Below are positions 17,544 through 26,405 of a DNA stretch of 64,000 nt, in pieces. The first letter of the stretch is position 1; the number at the start of each line of letters is the position of its first letter. The DNA is from UBA1046 sp012511325 (GTDB lineage: Bacteria > Bacillota > Clostridia > Saccharofermentanales > DTU023), in NCBI GenBank assembly GCA_050951925.1, contig JBMNJZ010000001.1, positions 1,612,001 to 1,676,000 of the forward strand. The letters are read 5' to 3'. A program made the position numbers and the translations under genes. The notes beneath the pieces were generated by a model that was not told the DNA's origin, made no database searches, and worked only from the letters and a program-made list of their open reading frames with translations.

Positions 17544-19460
17544 ATGATGAGAAGCTCCAAGTTTAACAATATTTACGGCTTGATTAAGCCTGCTAATGAT
17601 GCTCACACACTGGGGCTGCAGTCGGCTGCCGAGCATCTGGAGGAATGCGGTTTCCCGGTTGTAATCGCTGACTCTGCCATCCAGGCAGCGCTGGCAGACT
17701 ACCGGGATGCTTCAGCTCGCAAAATCATTATGGACTGGATTCGGGAAAATCAGATTACACGCCTGGGCGTTAGCTATCGCTTGGATCAAGCGGATGGCGT
17801 ACGGTTGCTGGGTTATCTCTACGAAGAAATCAAGAGATGGCGGCTGCTGGACTTCCAGGGCGGTTCGCTTGATCTGCTGTTTTTTGCCGGGCTGCCTGAG
17901 ACTTGCGCTGCGATCGCCAAAGAAATCGACGGACCTCTCGTCTGCTTTCAAGGCGGCGAGCCAGTTAGAGAGACTTTGAGATTGATGAAAGTGCCGCCTG
18001 AATCGATCCCGCAATATCTGCTGGATACCAGTCAATACGATGAGAGTCTCCTGCAATTCGGTCAGGATCTGATTGAGCGCGGAGAATATAACAAAGAACA
18101 AAGCATTTCCAAGTGGGAATATCCGGAATACGGTACACGCCGGGACACTGTTCTCAAACGGCTGGCGGCCGTCAGAGCTTCTGCTGCGGCAACCAGACCG
18201 TTGATTAGAGCGCATGCCGGCCCCTATATTTCGGGACAGCAGCGCCAGGAAGCTGTGCGCCTATGCGCTGTTTGGGCCGAACAATTGGCTGCGGCCGGGC
18301 TGCTGGACATTCTGTCTTTGGGTACATCCCAGCTCAGTCAATCCCATTTCGGTGAAAACTGGGCAGGACTGTCCAATGGCGGCGGAGTGCCTGTCAATTC
18401 CGCCGCAGACCTGGCGCTGATCTATCAGGCTGCCCGTCCGCTGCTGGTGCGGACTTATGCCGGCACCAAGCGAATCCCTTATCTGGCAAGGCTTTATGAA
18501 GAAACCATAAATATCTGCTGGCATGCCCTTTCTCTCTGGTGGTTCAATCAACTTGACGGCAGAGGCCCGTACGATCTATATACCAATCTGTCTGAACATA
18601 TAAAAACCATCCGCTGGATTGCCGGAAGCGGTAAGCCGTTTGAAGCCAATGTATCGCACCAGTTTTCTTTTCGAGGCGCTGACGATATTACCTATATTGT
18701 ATCGGGATATCTGGCAGCTAAGCTGGCTAAGCAGCTCGGCTGTAATACTTTCATTCTACAAATTATGCTGAACACCCCTCGCAACACCTGGGGCGTACAG
18801 GATCTTGCCAAGTCGCGAACCTTGCTGAAGCTGGTTAAATCTCTGGAAGACGATCAGTTCAGAATAATCTTGCAACCTCGGGCCGGATTGGATTACTTCC
18901 GGCCGGATCCGGAAGCAGCCAAAATTCAATTGGCCGCAGTGACCTGCCTGATGGATGATATTGAGCCGCACAATGCGCTTAGTCCTCAGATAATCCATGT
19001 TGTCAGTTATTCGGAGGCCTTGCATCTGGCTACGCCCGAGATTATCAATGAGAGTATCCGGATCACTCTGCATGCGCTGAGACATTATCGAGCGGCGAGA
19101 CGCCAAGGGCTGGTCGACGACATAAGTCTAAATGCGGATGTAATCAAAAGAGAACAGTCTTTGCTTGCGGATGCCACAGCTTTGATCCGCGGGCTGGAAC
19201 AGAGCATCCCTGATCTCTATTCGGCGGATGGATTGTATAAAGCCTTCGTCGCCGGCTTCTTGCCTGTTCCCTATCTATGGAACCAAGAGTCGGAATTCAG
19301 TCATGCCCGCCAGCTCAAAACCAAATTGATCAGAGGGGCGACTGTTGTCGTTGCCGAGGATGGAAAGCCGATGGCAATGGCTAACAGAATCGCCTGGGCA
19401 GCAGACAATTTGCCGGATGCGGAATACTATCTGAAGCAGTATAATATAGCCAAGATATAA
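17544..19460 (+). CDS. B12-binding-domain / TIM-barrel protein, mutase-like
   Basis: About 638 residues. Near the N-terminus is KPANDAHTLGLQSA, which contains the DxHxxG motif (DAHTLG) that supplies the lower-axial His to cobalamin in base-off/His-on enzymes. It is followed by a Rossmann-like alternation (VVIAD, LGVSYRLDQADG, LDLLFFAGLP, LVCFQGGEP). From about residue 220 the sequence looks like a (beta/alpha)8 barrel, with ANVSHQFSFRGADD and QIMLNTPRNTWGVQDLAKS resembling carbon-skeleton mutase large subunits such as glutamate mutase epsilon. So it reads as a fused B12-binding plus catalytic chain; the reaction is unknown. A TTG at 17520 overlaps the upstream stop but lacks an SD; I use the ATG at 17544. 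Confidence 0.72.
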   Translation: MMRSSKFNNIYGLIKPANDAHTLGLQSAAEHLEECGFPVVIADSAIQAALADYRDASARKIIMDWIRENQITRLGVSYRLDQADGVRLLGYLYEEIKRWRLLDFQGGSLDLLFFAGLPETCAAIAKEIDGPLVCFQGGEPVRETLRLMKVPPESIPQYLLDTSQYDESLLQFGQDLIERGEYNKEQSISKWEYPEYGTRRDTVLKRLAAVRASAAATRPLIRAHAGPYISGQQRQEAVRLCAVWAEQLAAAGLLDILSLGTSQLSQSHFGENWAGLSNGGGVPVNSAADLALIYQAARPLLVRTYAGTKRIPYLARLYEETINICWHALSLWWFNQLDGRGPYDLYTNLSEHIKTIRWIAGSGKPFEANVSHQFSFRGADDITYIVSGYLAAKLAKQLGCNTFILQIMLNTPRNTWGVQDLAKSRTLLKLVKSLEDDQFRIILQPRAGLDYFRPDPEAAKIQLAAVTCLMDDIEPHNALSPQIIHVVSYSEALHLATPEIINESIRITLHALRHYRAARRQGLVDDISLNADVIKREQSLLADATALIRGLEQSIPDLYSADGLYKAFVAGFLPVPYLWNQESEFSHARQLKTKLIRGATVVVAEDGKPMAMANRIAWAADNLPDAEYYLKQYNIAKI

Positions 19461-19474
19461 AATGCAGGTAGACG

Positions 19475-20800
19475 ATGACTAAACAACCTAGAATTGCGAT
19501 TATTGGCGGTGGTCTGACCGGGCTGACTGCTGGTTATCGATTGAGCCGCTGTGGCTACGAGGTACATCTCTTTGAGGCGGATTCACGCCCCGGCGGCATG
19601 ATTGCCGGCGAAAAGATGCCTTCAGGCTATCTTGATGATATCTACCATCACCTGTTTACCAGCGATCATTATTTGCTCGAACTATTGCAAGAGCTGGGCC
19701 TGGCCGGTAATTTACTCTGGACTACAGCCAATAATGCACTCCTGTCCGGGCAGCAGCTATATCCTTTTGTTTCGGCTCTTGATCTCCTCCGCTTCAAACC
19801 TCTCCCTTTCCTGCAACGGCTGCGCACAGGCTTCTCCGTCTTGAGAGCTGCGCGCCTGAAAGACTGGTCTGCGCTTGAGGATGAACTGGCTTCCGATTGG
19901 ATAATAAAGAATTGCGGTGAGAAATCTTGGCAAGCTCTGTGGTCACCGCTGCTTAGCTCCAAATTCGGCAGAGATGCCGCAGAAATATCGGCGGTCTGGA
20001 TTTGGAATAAGTTCAAGCTGAGAGGCGGATCCCGCGAAAACGGCAAAGAAAAGCTAGGCTATATCACAGGAGGTTTCCAATTAGTTGCCGACCGGCTCAA
20101 AGAGGGCATTGTCGCGAACCGGGGCGTGGTGAATTTAAACAGCCGGGTCACTGAAATTTTTGCCGGCACTGAACCGGATCAAGGGCGCTATGGCTTAAAA
20201 GTTGCAGGAAAAAATTATGACCATCTTTTTGCTCAGGTCATATGTGCCACCGCGGCGGAACCATTCCTGGCTCTCGCCGACGGCCTCCTGCCTGATGATG
20301 ACTATAAAGCTAGGCTGGCCGCCAGCAAGCACAAGGCTAATTTGTGCCTGATTGTCTGTTATGAACAGCAGTTCTCGCCATGGTATTGGACGACAATCTG
20401 TGATGAGCTGCCTTTCGTGGTTATTGTTGAGCAGGACAAGATCTGTTCCTTGCCCGAATGCGGCCACCCTGTTTATTTCTCCCGTTATCTGGATGCAGAG
20501 GAAGAACTCTGGCATCTGCCCGACTCCGCCATTAGAGATCAATTCTTAGCTGCAGCCGCCTCCGCTTTCCCTGGGACGGCAAAGAATAAAGTCCTGACGG
20601 CCAAGTTGGTCCGGACCAGATATGCCCAGCCGGTGATTGAGCGCCATTACAGCCGCAAAATGCCGGCTATGCAAACATCGTTGCCCGGTATTTGGCTCGC
20701 CGGCATGGCTCAGATCTATCCGGAAGACCGCGGCATGAATTATGCGGTACGTCTGGCGGAAGAAATTGCTGCCGCCGTGATCGGAGCAGGCGATGACTAA
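19475..20800 (+). CDS. NAD(P)/FAD-dependent oxidoreductase, amine-oxidase/protoporphyrinogen-oxidase-like
   Basis: The 441 residues open with a dinucleotide-binding motif (IAIIGGGLTGLTAGYRLSRCG) and the second FAD motif EADSRPGGM. DDIYHHLFTSDHYLLELLQELG follows, typical of the flavin oxidoreductases often found near glycosyl-polymer genes. The C-terminus has an FAD-closing motif (GIWLAGMAQIYPEDRGMNYAVRLAEEIA). The substrate is not known. It lies 14 bases after the B12 gene and its stop overlaps the next start by 8 bases, so it belongs to the same transcript. Confidence 0.85.
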   Translation: MTKQPRIAIIGGGLTGLTAGYRLSRCGYEVHLFEADSRPGGMIAGEKMPSGYLDDIYHHLFTSDHYLLELLQELGLAGNLLWTTANNALLSGQQLYPFVSALDLLRFKPLPFLQRLRTGFSVLRAARLKDWSALEDELASDWIIKNCGEKSWQALWSPLLSSKFGRDAAEISAVWIWNKFKLRGGSRENGKEKLGYITGGFQLVADRLKEGIVANRGVVNLNSRVTEIFAGTEPDQGRYGLKVAGKNYDHLFAQVICATAAEPFLALADGLLPDDDYKARLAASKHKANLCLIVCYEQQFSPWYWTTICDELPFVVIVEQDKICSLPECGHPVYFSRYLDAEEELWHLPDSAIRDQFLAAAASAFPGTAKNKVLTAKLVRTRYAQPVIERHYSRKMPAMQTSLPGIWLAGMAQIYPEDRGMNYAVRLAEEIAAAVIGAGDD

Positions 20801-23372
20801 TTTGCCTCTAGTTAGAAGCAAAGATTGGCTGCCGGCTCTGTTACTGCTGCCCGTCGCCCTGCTGGCTGGCTTAATTCTGGGCAGCGATTTTCCCTACTAT
20901 ATAAGCTGGTGGCTGGTCTGGACACTCGCCGGCTGGATCTTCTGGCCTTTAGCCGCCTATTTTGCTCCAGGCAGGGATGCCGGTTATGCCCTGGCGAAAA
21001 TTCTCGGCCCTCTATTGATCACACTGACTGCGACTTGGCTCTGCACACCGGGCTTCCTGCCTTTTACCCGCTTTTCCCTTTTTGTTCTCTTTCTGGCGGC
21101 CGCCTTCATCTGCTGGGGTCTGCCGCAACTGAGACGGAAATTCTCACAGAGTATCAGATCTGATCTCCAACCGAGATTAATCATTGCCGAAGAACTAATT
21201 TTCGCGCTACTCCTGCTCTTATGGACCTTTGCCCGCGGCTTGAAACCTGAGCTGGACAGTTTGGAAAAAATGATGAATATCGGTTTTATCAACAGTCTCT
21301 GGCGCAGTGATACTCTGCCGGCTTTAGATATGTGGTTTGCCGGAAGTACTATCAATTATTACTACGGCGGACATATCATGACCAGCATAATGATAAAGCT
21401 GAGTGGAATCAAACCGCAGATCTCCTACAATTTGGCTCTGGCTTCGACTATGGCTCTGACCGGCACTTTGAGCTTCGCAGTCGGCTTTAATTTATTGGCA
21501 CGCAGTTGCCGGGAGCGCAAAAAATTTATCCCTTGGCTGGCAGGAGGCTTAGTTGCACTACTGGTCTGCTTCGGCGGCAATGGGCATGCCATCCTCTATG
21601 ATCCCAAGTCCCCGCTTCACCCTCTTTTACAATGGCTGACTGGAATCAATCCGGCCATGACCGGATCTATTGACAGCTTCTGGTTTTCCGATTCGACACG
21701 CTTTATCGGCCATAATCCGCCTCTGGATGACTTCACAATTCATGAATTTCCCTATTATTCCTTTTTAATAGCGGATCTGCATGCCCATTTGCTCAATCTC
21801 GCCTGTGTCATTGGCCTGCTACTCATTTTGACTGCTTTATGGCAGAGCGGTTGGTTCAAGGATCGAGCCGAGCTGTGGCAAAATAAACTGATCTCTGCCT
21901 TGGCAGCGGAAAGGCAAACAGAGATCAAAAACCTGCGCACTGCTCTGGCCCGTGAGGAACTTAAAAACTCCCTGCTGGATGCGCGGGTCTGGCTGCTAAG
22001 CGCGATTTTAGCGGCCTTTATGATTACCAATTATTGGGACTTTGTCATTTATTTTGCTCTGATCTCCTGGTTAAGCTGGCTGATAACTCGAGGTTCCGGC
22101 CTGCCTTTTTTGAGTCTCCGCGCCTTGCCGGTTTTTCTTCTGCAGATAGAATTGATCCTGCTCCCCTATCTAATGATCCAGTCGCCATTATTGGCTTTGG
22201 CATTATATTGCCTTGCCGCCGCCATTAACCATTTCCTGCTGATACCGGCTGCTGACCGCTTAAGTCTGGCTGCCGCCAAAGCTTCTATATTATTTGCGCT
22301 CGCCCATATATTTGCCCTGCCTTTTAATCTTAATTTTTCTGCCCTCAGTAAAACCGTTTTGCTGACTGACCGCCGAACCTCGCTCTATCAATTTCTAGTC
22401 GTCTGGGGCGCAATGTTGGGCGCCGGCCTGATCTGGTGGTTTGGCGAAATGCTGATTAGCCGCTGGCACAGCCGCAAAGCCAACGCTACGGACAGTTCTG
22501 AACCCGAATCAACATCAAGCTCCGTACAGATGGCTATTCTGACTGATGATCGCAGACTATTGGCCGCATTACTGTCCGCGGCCATTTTTCTGCTGCTGAT
22601 ACCGGAATTGGTTTATGTGAGAGATATCTATGGCGCCAGCCACCAGCGGTCAAATACAATGTTCAAGTTCACCTACCAGGCTTTTGTGCTGTTGATGATT
22701 GTCTGGGGAACAGGGCTAGCCAGATTAATTGCCAATTGGTGGCAGAGTGCCGCGGCACGCGTTCTGGCCTTAATGCTAGCGTGTGCCATGCTGATTCCGC
22801 TGTGGTATCCGGTTACTGCTACCGAACAATGGTTGGGAAAATTTCAGATTAAGAATTATCAGTCCTTGGACGGCACTGTTCCCCTGCGCAGCAAGAATTC
22901 CGCTCAAATCAGCGGCGACAACGCATCTGAACTGCAATCCTACTTTAATTTGATCGACTGGCTGAATGAGAATATCAGTCAACAACCGGTGCTCGTTGAA
23001 GCAGTTTCTGTCAGTTATTCTGACTTTAATCTGGTCTCGGCCTTTACCGGACTGCCTACGATTATCGGCTGGCCAACACATGAATGGCTGTGGCGCCAAA
23101 CACCAGAAACCCCTTATGCCTGGAGCATGCTGGTAGAACCCAGGGTCAGTGCAACGGAGCAGATATACAGTGACCCTGATCCGGATAAAGTCAAAGAGCT
23201 ATTGCTGCAGTATCAAGTTGAGTATATCGTGATCGGACCTCTCGAACGGGAGCTCTACTCCGGACATAGAGATATTGCTGTCGCCAACGAATTTTATCTC
23301 CGTTCTTTGGGTACAGTCGTCTTTGCGGAGTCAGACCTCTATTTGATCAAGTTAAATCTTCCATCCCCTTAA
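20793..23372 (+). CDS. DUF2298 multi-membrane protein, GT-C-like
   Basis: An 859-residue integral membrane protein with a dozen or more hydrophobic segments. It has the hallmarks of the DUF2298 family: INYYYGGHIMTS, HEFPYYSFLIADLHAHLLNL, and late YVRDIYGASHQRSNTMFKFTYQAFVLL. The family is thought to resemble GT-C glycosyltransferases that use polyprenyl-phosphate sugars; that is family knowledge, not shown here. A soluble, Arg/Lys/Glu-rich helix (about 360-390) sits between membrane blocks. It overlaps the FAD gene by 8 bases and ends the operon against a hairpin shared with the convergent LysM gene. Confidence 0.85.
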   Translation: MTNLPLVRSKDWLPALLLLPVALLAGLILGSDFPYYISWWLVWTLAGWIFWPLAAYFAPGRDAGYALAKILGPLLITLTATWLCTPGFLPFTRFSLFVLFLAAAFICWGLPQLRRKFSQSIRSDLQPRLIIAEELIFALLLLLWTFARGLKPELDSLEKMMNIGFINSLWRSDTLPALDMWFAGSTINYYYGGHIMTSIMIKLSGIKPQISYNLALASTMALTGTLSFAVGFNLLARSCRERKKFIPWLAGGLVALLVCFGGNGHAILYDPKSPLHPLLQWLTGINPAMTGSIDSFWFSDSTRFIGHNPPLDDFTIHEFPYYSFLIADLHAHLLNLACVIGLLLILTALWQSGWFKDRAELWQNKLISALAAERQTEIKNLRTALAREELKNSLLDARVWLLSAILAAFMITNYWDFVIYFALISWLSWLITRGSGLPFLSLRALPVFLLQIELILLPYLMIQSPLLALALYCLAAAINHFLLIPAADRLSLAAAKASILFALAHIFALPFNLNFSALSKTVLLTDRRTSLYQFLVVWGAMLGAGLIWWFGEMLISRWHSRKANATDSSEPESTSSSVQMAILTDDRRLLAALLSAAIFLLLIPELVYVRDIYGASHQRSNTMFKFTYQAFVLLMIVWGTGLARLIANWWQSAAARVLALMLACAMLIPLWYPVTATEQWLGKFQIKNYQSLDGTVPLRSKNSAQISGDNASELQSYFNLIDWLNENISQQPVLVEAVSVSYSDFNLVSAFTGLPTIIGWPTHEWLWRQTPETPYAWSMLVEPRVSATEQIYSDPDPDKVKELLLQYQVEYIVIGPLERELYSGHRDIAVANEFYLRSLGTVVFAESDLYLIKLNLPSP

Positions 23373-23405
23373 AAAGAGCTGCCCGGATTGTCCGGAACAG
23401 CTCTT
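23369..23405 (-). terminator. Terminator between convergent DUF2298 and LysM genes
   Basis: A hairpin at 23374-23405 has an 8-bp outer stem (AAGAGCTG / CAGCTCTT), one mismatch, then CCGGA / TCCGG with a short loop. On the minus strand it is followed by TTTTT, so it terminates the LysM gene; it also starts 1-2 bases after the plus-strand stop and may act in both directions. Confidence 0.9.
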
Positions 23406-23432
23406 GAAAAATTGAATATTGTGTGAATACAC

Positions 23433-25442
23433 TCAGTCTACATTGTATTCCAGCTTGGTCGGGATCTTAATTTTTAGTCCGATCTTCAGATTGGATCTAT
23501 TCTCCGCATCGGTCCAGCCATTAGCAGCCATGATGGCATTAATAGCCTTAGTACGGTTGGCATTGGGGAAGTATTTCTTGGCCAGGCCCCATAGAGTATC
23601 CCCCTTGACGACTAAATGCTCAATATATTCCATCTCTTCTGTTGCTTCCGTATCTGTCGGTTGCGGGTCAGTTGCCTCAGTCTCTTCGGTATCATCGGTC
23701 GCGGACGGATCCGTTGTTTCGCCCGCCGGCAAGGTGATATTACTGTCAGCCGGCTCTTCTGTCCCCTGTGTTTCAACAGTCTCCAACACTATGGGCTTAG
23801 TTTCTTCAGTGTCGCCTTTATTGAGTAACTTGACTAAGGCAAAAATGCAAACTACGATCAGAACACCGAAGACAATATAGAAAACAAGGCGCTTGGTCTT
23901 TTCCTTTTGGGCGTAGTTGTTACCATAATCCCCATAGGGATCGTCGCTATAATCACCATCATAATCGTCATAATCATTGTAGACAGCTGATCTGGACTTC
24001 TGAGTCCGGCTAGAGAATCCGCCACGCAGTTTTTCGGCCTCCCTGGAAGCCGGGGCATAGGGATCCAGGCCATCCATGGCCGACCTGCTGTATGTTGAAC
24101 GGCTTCTATCCGTCGGGGATAGCGTCTGTCGGGTACTTGATCTTAATCCTTCCCGTCTGGCTCTGCTGCTTCCGGGTGCGCTCTGATATTGGATCTGATC
24201 AGCATCCGTAAAGTCCTGATAATCGTCTTCCGGTTGGTAATTGTCCTCTGCCTCGCCATAGAGATCATCGATTGATTTCGGATAACCGGCACGGCCGGGA
24301 GGTACGTGTTCATAATCATCATTTGCCATATATTCATCCTCCTTTTGAGGAACAGGTGCAATTTCAGCCTGTGATTCCAAATCATCAGAGAAAATATCGA
24401 CAGAAGCTTCCTCTGTCTTAGGTCTCTGGAAACCACTGACATCCGCTGACTCCGCTGAGGAGTCGGGCTCTATGGGTTCATTAGGAGGCGGTTCTGACTC
24501 TTCGGCTTCCTCAGGCTTAAACATGTTCTCTTGCCCATTCAGCAAATTGGACATCGAGGAGCCGTGGAAACGCTGGGTTTTGGCCAGATCCCGATCCCTG
24601 GGTTCCTGAACCGGTTTTTGCGCCGGGATCGCCCCGGTGGCGAAACGGCCGAGATTCAGTCTCCCTGTACGTTCTGCGGCAACAACTGATTCGACAAAAC
24701 CGATGGCAATCTGCAGGGGTTCGCCGGGCAGCTTTGATGAGGCTTGGGTCATGATCATACCGGCCGCGTCACTTTGATCCTCCGCTTCATAAAGAATACG
24801 CAACATTTCTCTCTGGCCGATAGCCTCCATAATCGGCAGATTGCAGAGAATAACACAGTCGTTCATTTCCAGCTGCGCAATATTGGAATAGCGGATCGTG
24901 CCTGCGCTCCCGGCAATATAATCATCGAGTGAATCAATCGCGTTTCCGTTGTAATCTATAGCTTCCAGAGCAAAATCGTCGCGAGTCAGCGGGTAAACAA
25001 TATCATTGCGATAGAGATAGGCACAGCCATCTCCAATCGTCACAGCCGCAACCTCACCATCCATTACAACCAATCCCGAGAAAAAAGGCTGACGCTGATC
25101 TTCGGCTTTCAAAGTGCTTCTGCCCGTAACCTCTACCGCCAGTTCTGCCAGATTATTGATTTCCGTATCAATATCGGAAGCTCCGCTTTTGATCTGTTCG
25201 CCTACACTCTGGAAAGGATGCACCCAACTGTCATCTGTTGAATCAGTTTCGGGTCTGCCAAATACAGACAGCAGAAAACTTCTGTTCTCACGATCAACTG
25301 TCAGATCTGCGGCTCGGGTCTCTCTCAACCCCGGAATTCTGCCATCAATATAAAATCCATCTGACACTCCATCCGTAGGGTAATAGCGGGCATTCACCGT
25401 AATTGCCAGACGGGTTTGTACGGCTCTCGACGCTTTGGCCAT
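23433..25442 (-). CDS. Membrane protein: PP2C-like domain, disordered linker, one TM segment, external LysM
   Basis: 669 residues. Residues about 1-265 resemble a PP2C-type phosphatase: GLVVMDGEVAAVTIGDGCAYLYRNDIVYPLTRDD parallels the PP2C strand in which GDS-R-Y-L is followed by LTxDH. Here the metal-binding pattern is altered (GDG, TRDD), so catalysis is doubtful. Residues 270-515 are acidic and Ser/Pro/Tyr-rich, likely disordered. A single membrane span lies at about 518-540, a Thr/Glu-rich linker follows, and a LysM domain (VVKGDTLWGLAKKYF ... LKIGLKIKIP) fills about 605-663. Topology would put PP2C inside and LysM outside on peptidoglycan. Own promoter at 25532-25560. No partner kinase is in the window. 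Confidence 0.75.
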   Translation of the reverse strand: MAKASRAVQTRLAITVNARYYPTDGVSDGFYIDGRIPGLRETRAADLTVDRENRSFLLSVFGRPETDSTDDSWVHPFQSVGEQIKSGASDIDTEINNLAELAVEVTGRSTLKAEDQRQPFFSGLVVMDGEVAAVTIGDGCAYLYRNDIVYPLTRDDFALEAIDYNGNAIDSLDDYIAGSAGTIRYSNIAQLEMNDCVILCNLPIMEAIGQREMLRILYEAEDQSDAAGMIMTQASSKLPGEPLQIAIGFVESVVAAERTGRLNLGRFATGAIPAQKPVQEPRDRDLAKTQRFHGSSMSNLLNGQENMFKPEEAEESEPPPNEPIEPDSSAESADVSGFQRPKTEEASVDIFSDDLESQAEIAPVPQKEDEYMANDDYEHVPPGRAGYPKSIDDLYGEAEDNYQPEDDYQDFTDADQIQYQSAPGSSRARREGLRSSTRQTLSPTDRSRSTYSRSAMDGLDPYAPASREAEKLRGGFSSRTQKSRSAVYNDYDDYDGDYSDDPYGDYGNNYAQKEKTKRLVFYIVFGVLIVVCIFALVKLLNKGDTEETKPIVLETVETQGTEEPADSNITLPAGETTDPSATDDTEETEATDPQPTDTEATEEMEYIEHLVVKGDTLWGLAKKYFPNANRTKAINAIMAANGWTDAENRSNLKIGLKIKIPTKLEYNVD

Positions 25443-25531
25443 AATTTCCTCCCTTTATCCGCTCTCAACAGCTCATCGAATATACTCAACCGCTAAACAG
25501 TTGCTTACAATGTATCCTCTACTTTTTATAG

Positions 25532-25560
25532 AGTATACACAAATACAAAAAATGCTTCAA
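25532..25560 (-). promoter_or_regulatory. SigmaA-type promoter of the PP2C-LysM gene
   Basis: On the minus strand TTGAAG (25560-25555) is separated by 17 bases from TATACT (25537-25532). The predicted start near 25525 leaves an untranslated leader of about 80 bases. Confidence 0.75.
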
Positions 25561-25641
25561 TTAAACAATAGGCAAATCTTAACCTCTAGGTAATAATGTT
25601 AACTTAATGCAATATTCCTGTATTATAAAGTCCTCATTCGT

Positions 25642-26382
25642 TCAAAAATCAGTCCCGGACTGTCGTTCAGCCAATAAAAGCTCGGCCAGCATTAAATCCG
25701 TCGGGGTTGTGATCTTGAGATTGTTCGGGTCACCGGCAACCAAACGCAGGGGACAACCTATCTTCAGTAATATGCCAACATCATCGACAGCAGCATGGTC
25801 CAGATTTTGAGGGGCAGAAAAGGCTGCCAGCAGCAGTTCCAAACTGGCTCCTTGCGGTGTCTGCATTGCCCGCAAATATGATCGGTCCGGCGATAGTCTG
25901 ACCCAGCCCTGATCGTCAACCTGGCGGATGGTATCCGCCACGGGAACAGCAGCGGCTACGGCGCAAATCTCCTGAGCCAGCGCCGACAGACAGTGTCTGA
26001 TCACCTCCGAGGTAACCAGCGCCCTGGCGCCGTCATGAATCAGAACCGGCGCCTCCCTATCAATATCTGAATTTCGCAACCACTCCAGACCCGCTCGCAC
26101 CGAATCGGAACGGTTTTTACCACCGACAATCACTGCCAGCAGCTTCGAGTAAATCTCAGGTATCAGCAGTCGGGTCACCGCGGCAATTTCCGGCTCTGCC
26201 GCACAGACCAGATAGCCTTGAATTTCAGGCAATCTCTCAAAGGCAAGGCAGGAATGCTCCAGAACAGTTCTATCGCCCAGCGGTAACAGCATCTTATTAA
26301 TATCAGCTGCCATACGGCTGCCTTTACCGGCAGCCAGAATAATGGCAAACGCCTTTTTCTCACTCTGTTCCGGCTGCTTCAT
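25642..26382 (-). CDS. ispD: 2-C-methyl-D-erythritol 4-phosphate cytidylyltransferase
   Basis: Third step of the MEP isoprenoid pathway: joins CTP to MEP. The 246 residues have the nucleotidyltransferase start IILAAGKGSRMAADINKMLLPLG, the central GGKNRSDSVRAGLEWL, the VLIHDGARALVT motif and the C-terminal KITTPTDLMLAE. These are the diagnostic IspD residues (Lys and Arg of the Gly-rich loop, Asp of HDGAR). It lies 23 bases downstream of radA, likely in one transcript. No ispF is fused or adjacent. Confidence 0.93.
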   Translation of the reverse strand: MKQPEQSEKKAFAIILAAGKGSRMAADINKMLLPLGDRTVLEHSCLAFERLPEIQGYLVCAAEPEIAAVTRLLIPEIYSKLLAVIVGGKNRSDSVRAGLEWLRNSDIDREAPVLIHDGARALVTSEVIRHCLSALAQEICAVAAAVPVADTIRQVDDQGWVRLSPDRSYLRAMQTPQGASLELLLAAFSAPQNLDHAAVDDVGILLKIGCPLRLVAGDPNNLKITTPTDLMLAELLLAERQSGTDF

Positions 26383-26405
26383 ATTTACACACTGCCTCTC
26401 AAAAC

